From Dehalococcoidia bacterium (GTDB lineage: Bacteria > Chloroflexota > Dehalococcoidia > E44-bin15): a DNA stretch of 5,572 nt. The first letter of the stretch is position 1; every line of letters starts with the position of its first letter. Both the position numbers and the translations under genes were made by a program. Shown here piece by piece: positions 5,534 through 5,572 of this stretch. Location: positions 1 through 5,572 of the forward strand of contig DAOUVR010000083.1 of the NCBI GenBank assembly GCA_030667555.1, given 5' to 3'. The notes beneath the pieces are model-generated. The model did no database searches, had not been told where the DNA came from, and was given only the letters and a program-made list of their open reading frames with translations.

Positions 5534-5572
5534 TTAGTAGTCAAATCCCCTCCTCGCCTCTATCCCCTTGCG
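5534..5572 (-). CDS. Partial C-terminus of an unidentified upstream gene
   Basis: On the minus strand a frame entering from the right edge reads RKGIEARRGFDY and stops at TAA (5536-5534), 17 bases before the fbp ATG. The tight spacing, the fbp RBS sitting inside the gap, and the lack of room for an fbp promoter suggest this is the end of the preceding gene in one operon with fbp and rdgB. Twelve codons are too few to identify a family, and an open frame this short could occur by chance. Confidence 0.45.
   Translation of the reverse strand, partial: RKGIEARRGFDY

Overview
This 5.6-kb window is ordinary bacterial chromosome carrying core-metabolism genes. It has no phage, transposase, CRISPR or defence genes. 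Most genes lie on the minus strand and one transporter lies on the plus strand. Starts (ATG, GTG, TTG), AGGAGG-type ribosome binding sites and sigma70-like promoters all point to a bacterium. An archaeal-type fructose-1,6-bisphosphate aldolase/phosphatase next to molybdenum-cofactor genes fits an anaerobic, deep-branching lineage such as Chloroflexota (Dehalococcoidia). That placement is inference from gene content only.

Layout, left to right. Positions 1-115 (minus) hold the first 38 codons of an unidentified gene that runs off the left edge, with its own RBS and a likely promoter/operator at 140-170. Positions 116-784 are a gene-free spacer between divergent genes. It contains a nested palindromic repeat (365-403), a good plus-strand promoter (625-653) and a leader with mutually exclusive hairpins (677-765). 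Positions 785-2065 (plus) encode a 12-helix major facilitator transporter of unknown substrate. It converges on moaC (2164-2607, minus), which directly abuts moaA (2608-3585, minus). These two form a small operon that converts GTP to cyclic pyranopterin monophosphate, the first two steps of molybdenum cofactor synthesis. A recognisable promoter lies 27 bases upstream of moaA. Positions 3586-3810 contain that promoter and a chain of palindromes resembling dispersed intergenic repeats.

Positions 3811-4425 (minus) encode an RdgB/HAM1-type dITP/XTP pyrophosphatase. It overlaps the end of the full-length bifunctional aldolase/phosphatase (4422-5516, minus), which retains every catalytic residue I could check. 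A likely C-terminal end of another minus-strand gene sits at 5534-5572, so the right-hand part looks like a multi-gene transcript: unknown gene, fbp, rdgB.

I see no clear new biological system. The best leads are a perfect 12-bp hairpin inside a conserved part of moaC that coincides with an apparent residue swap, the two-state leader in front of the transporter, and a hairpin core shared by two separate intergenic repeats.
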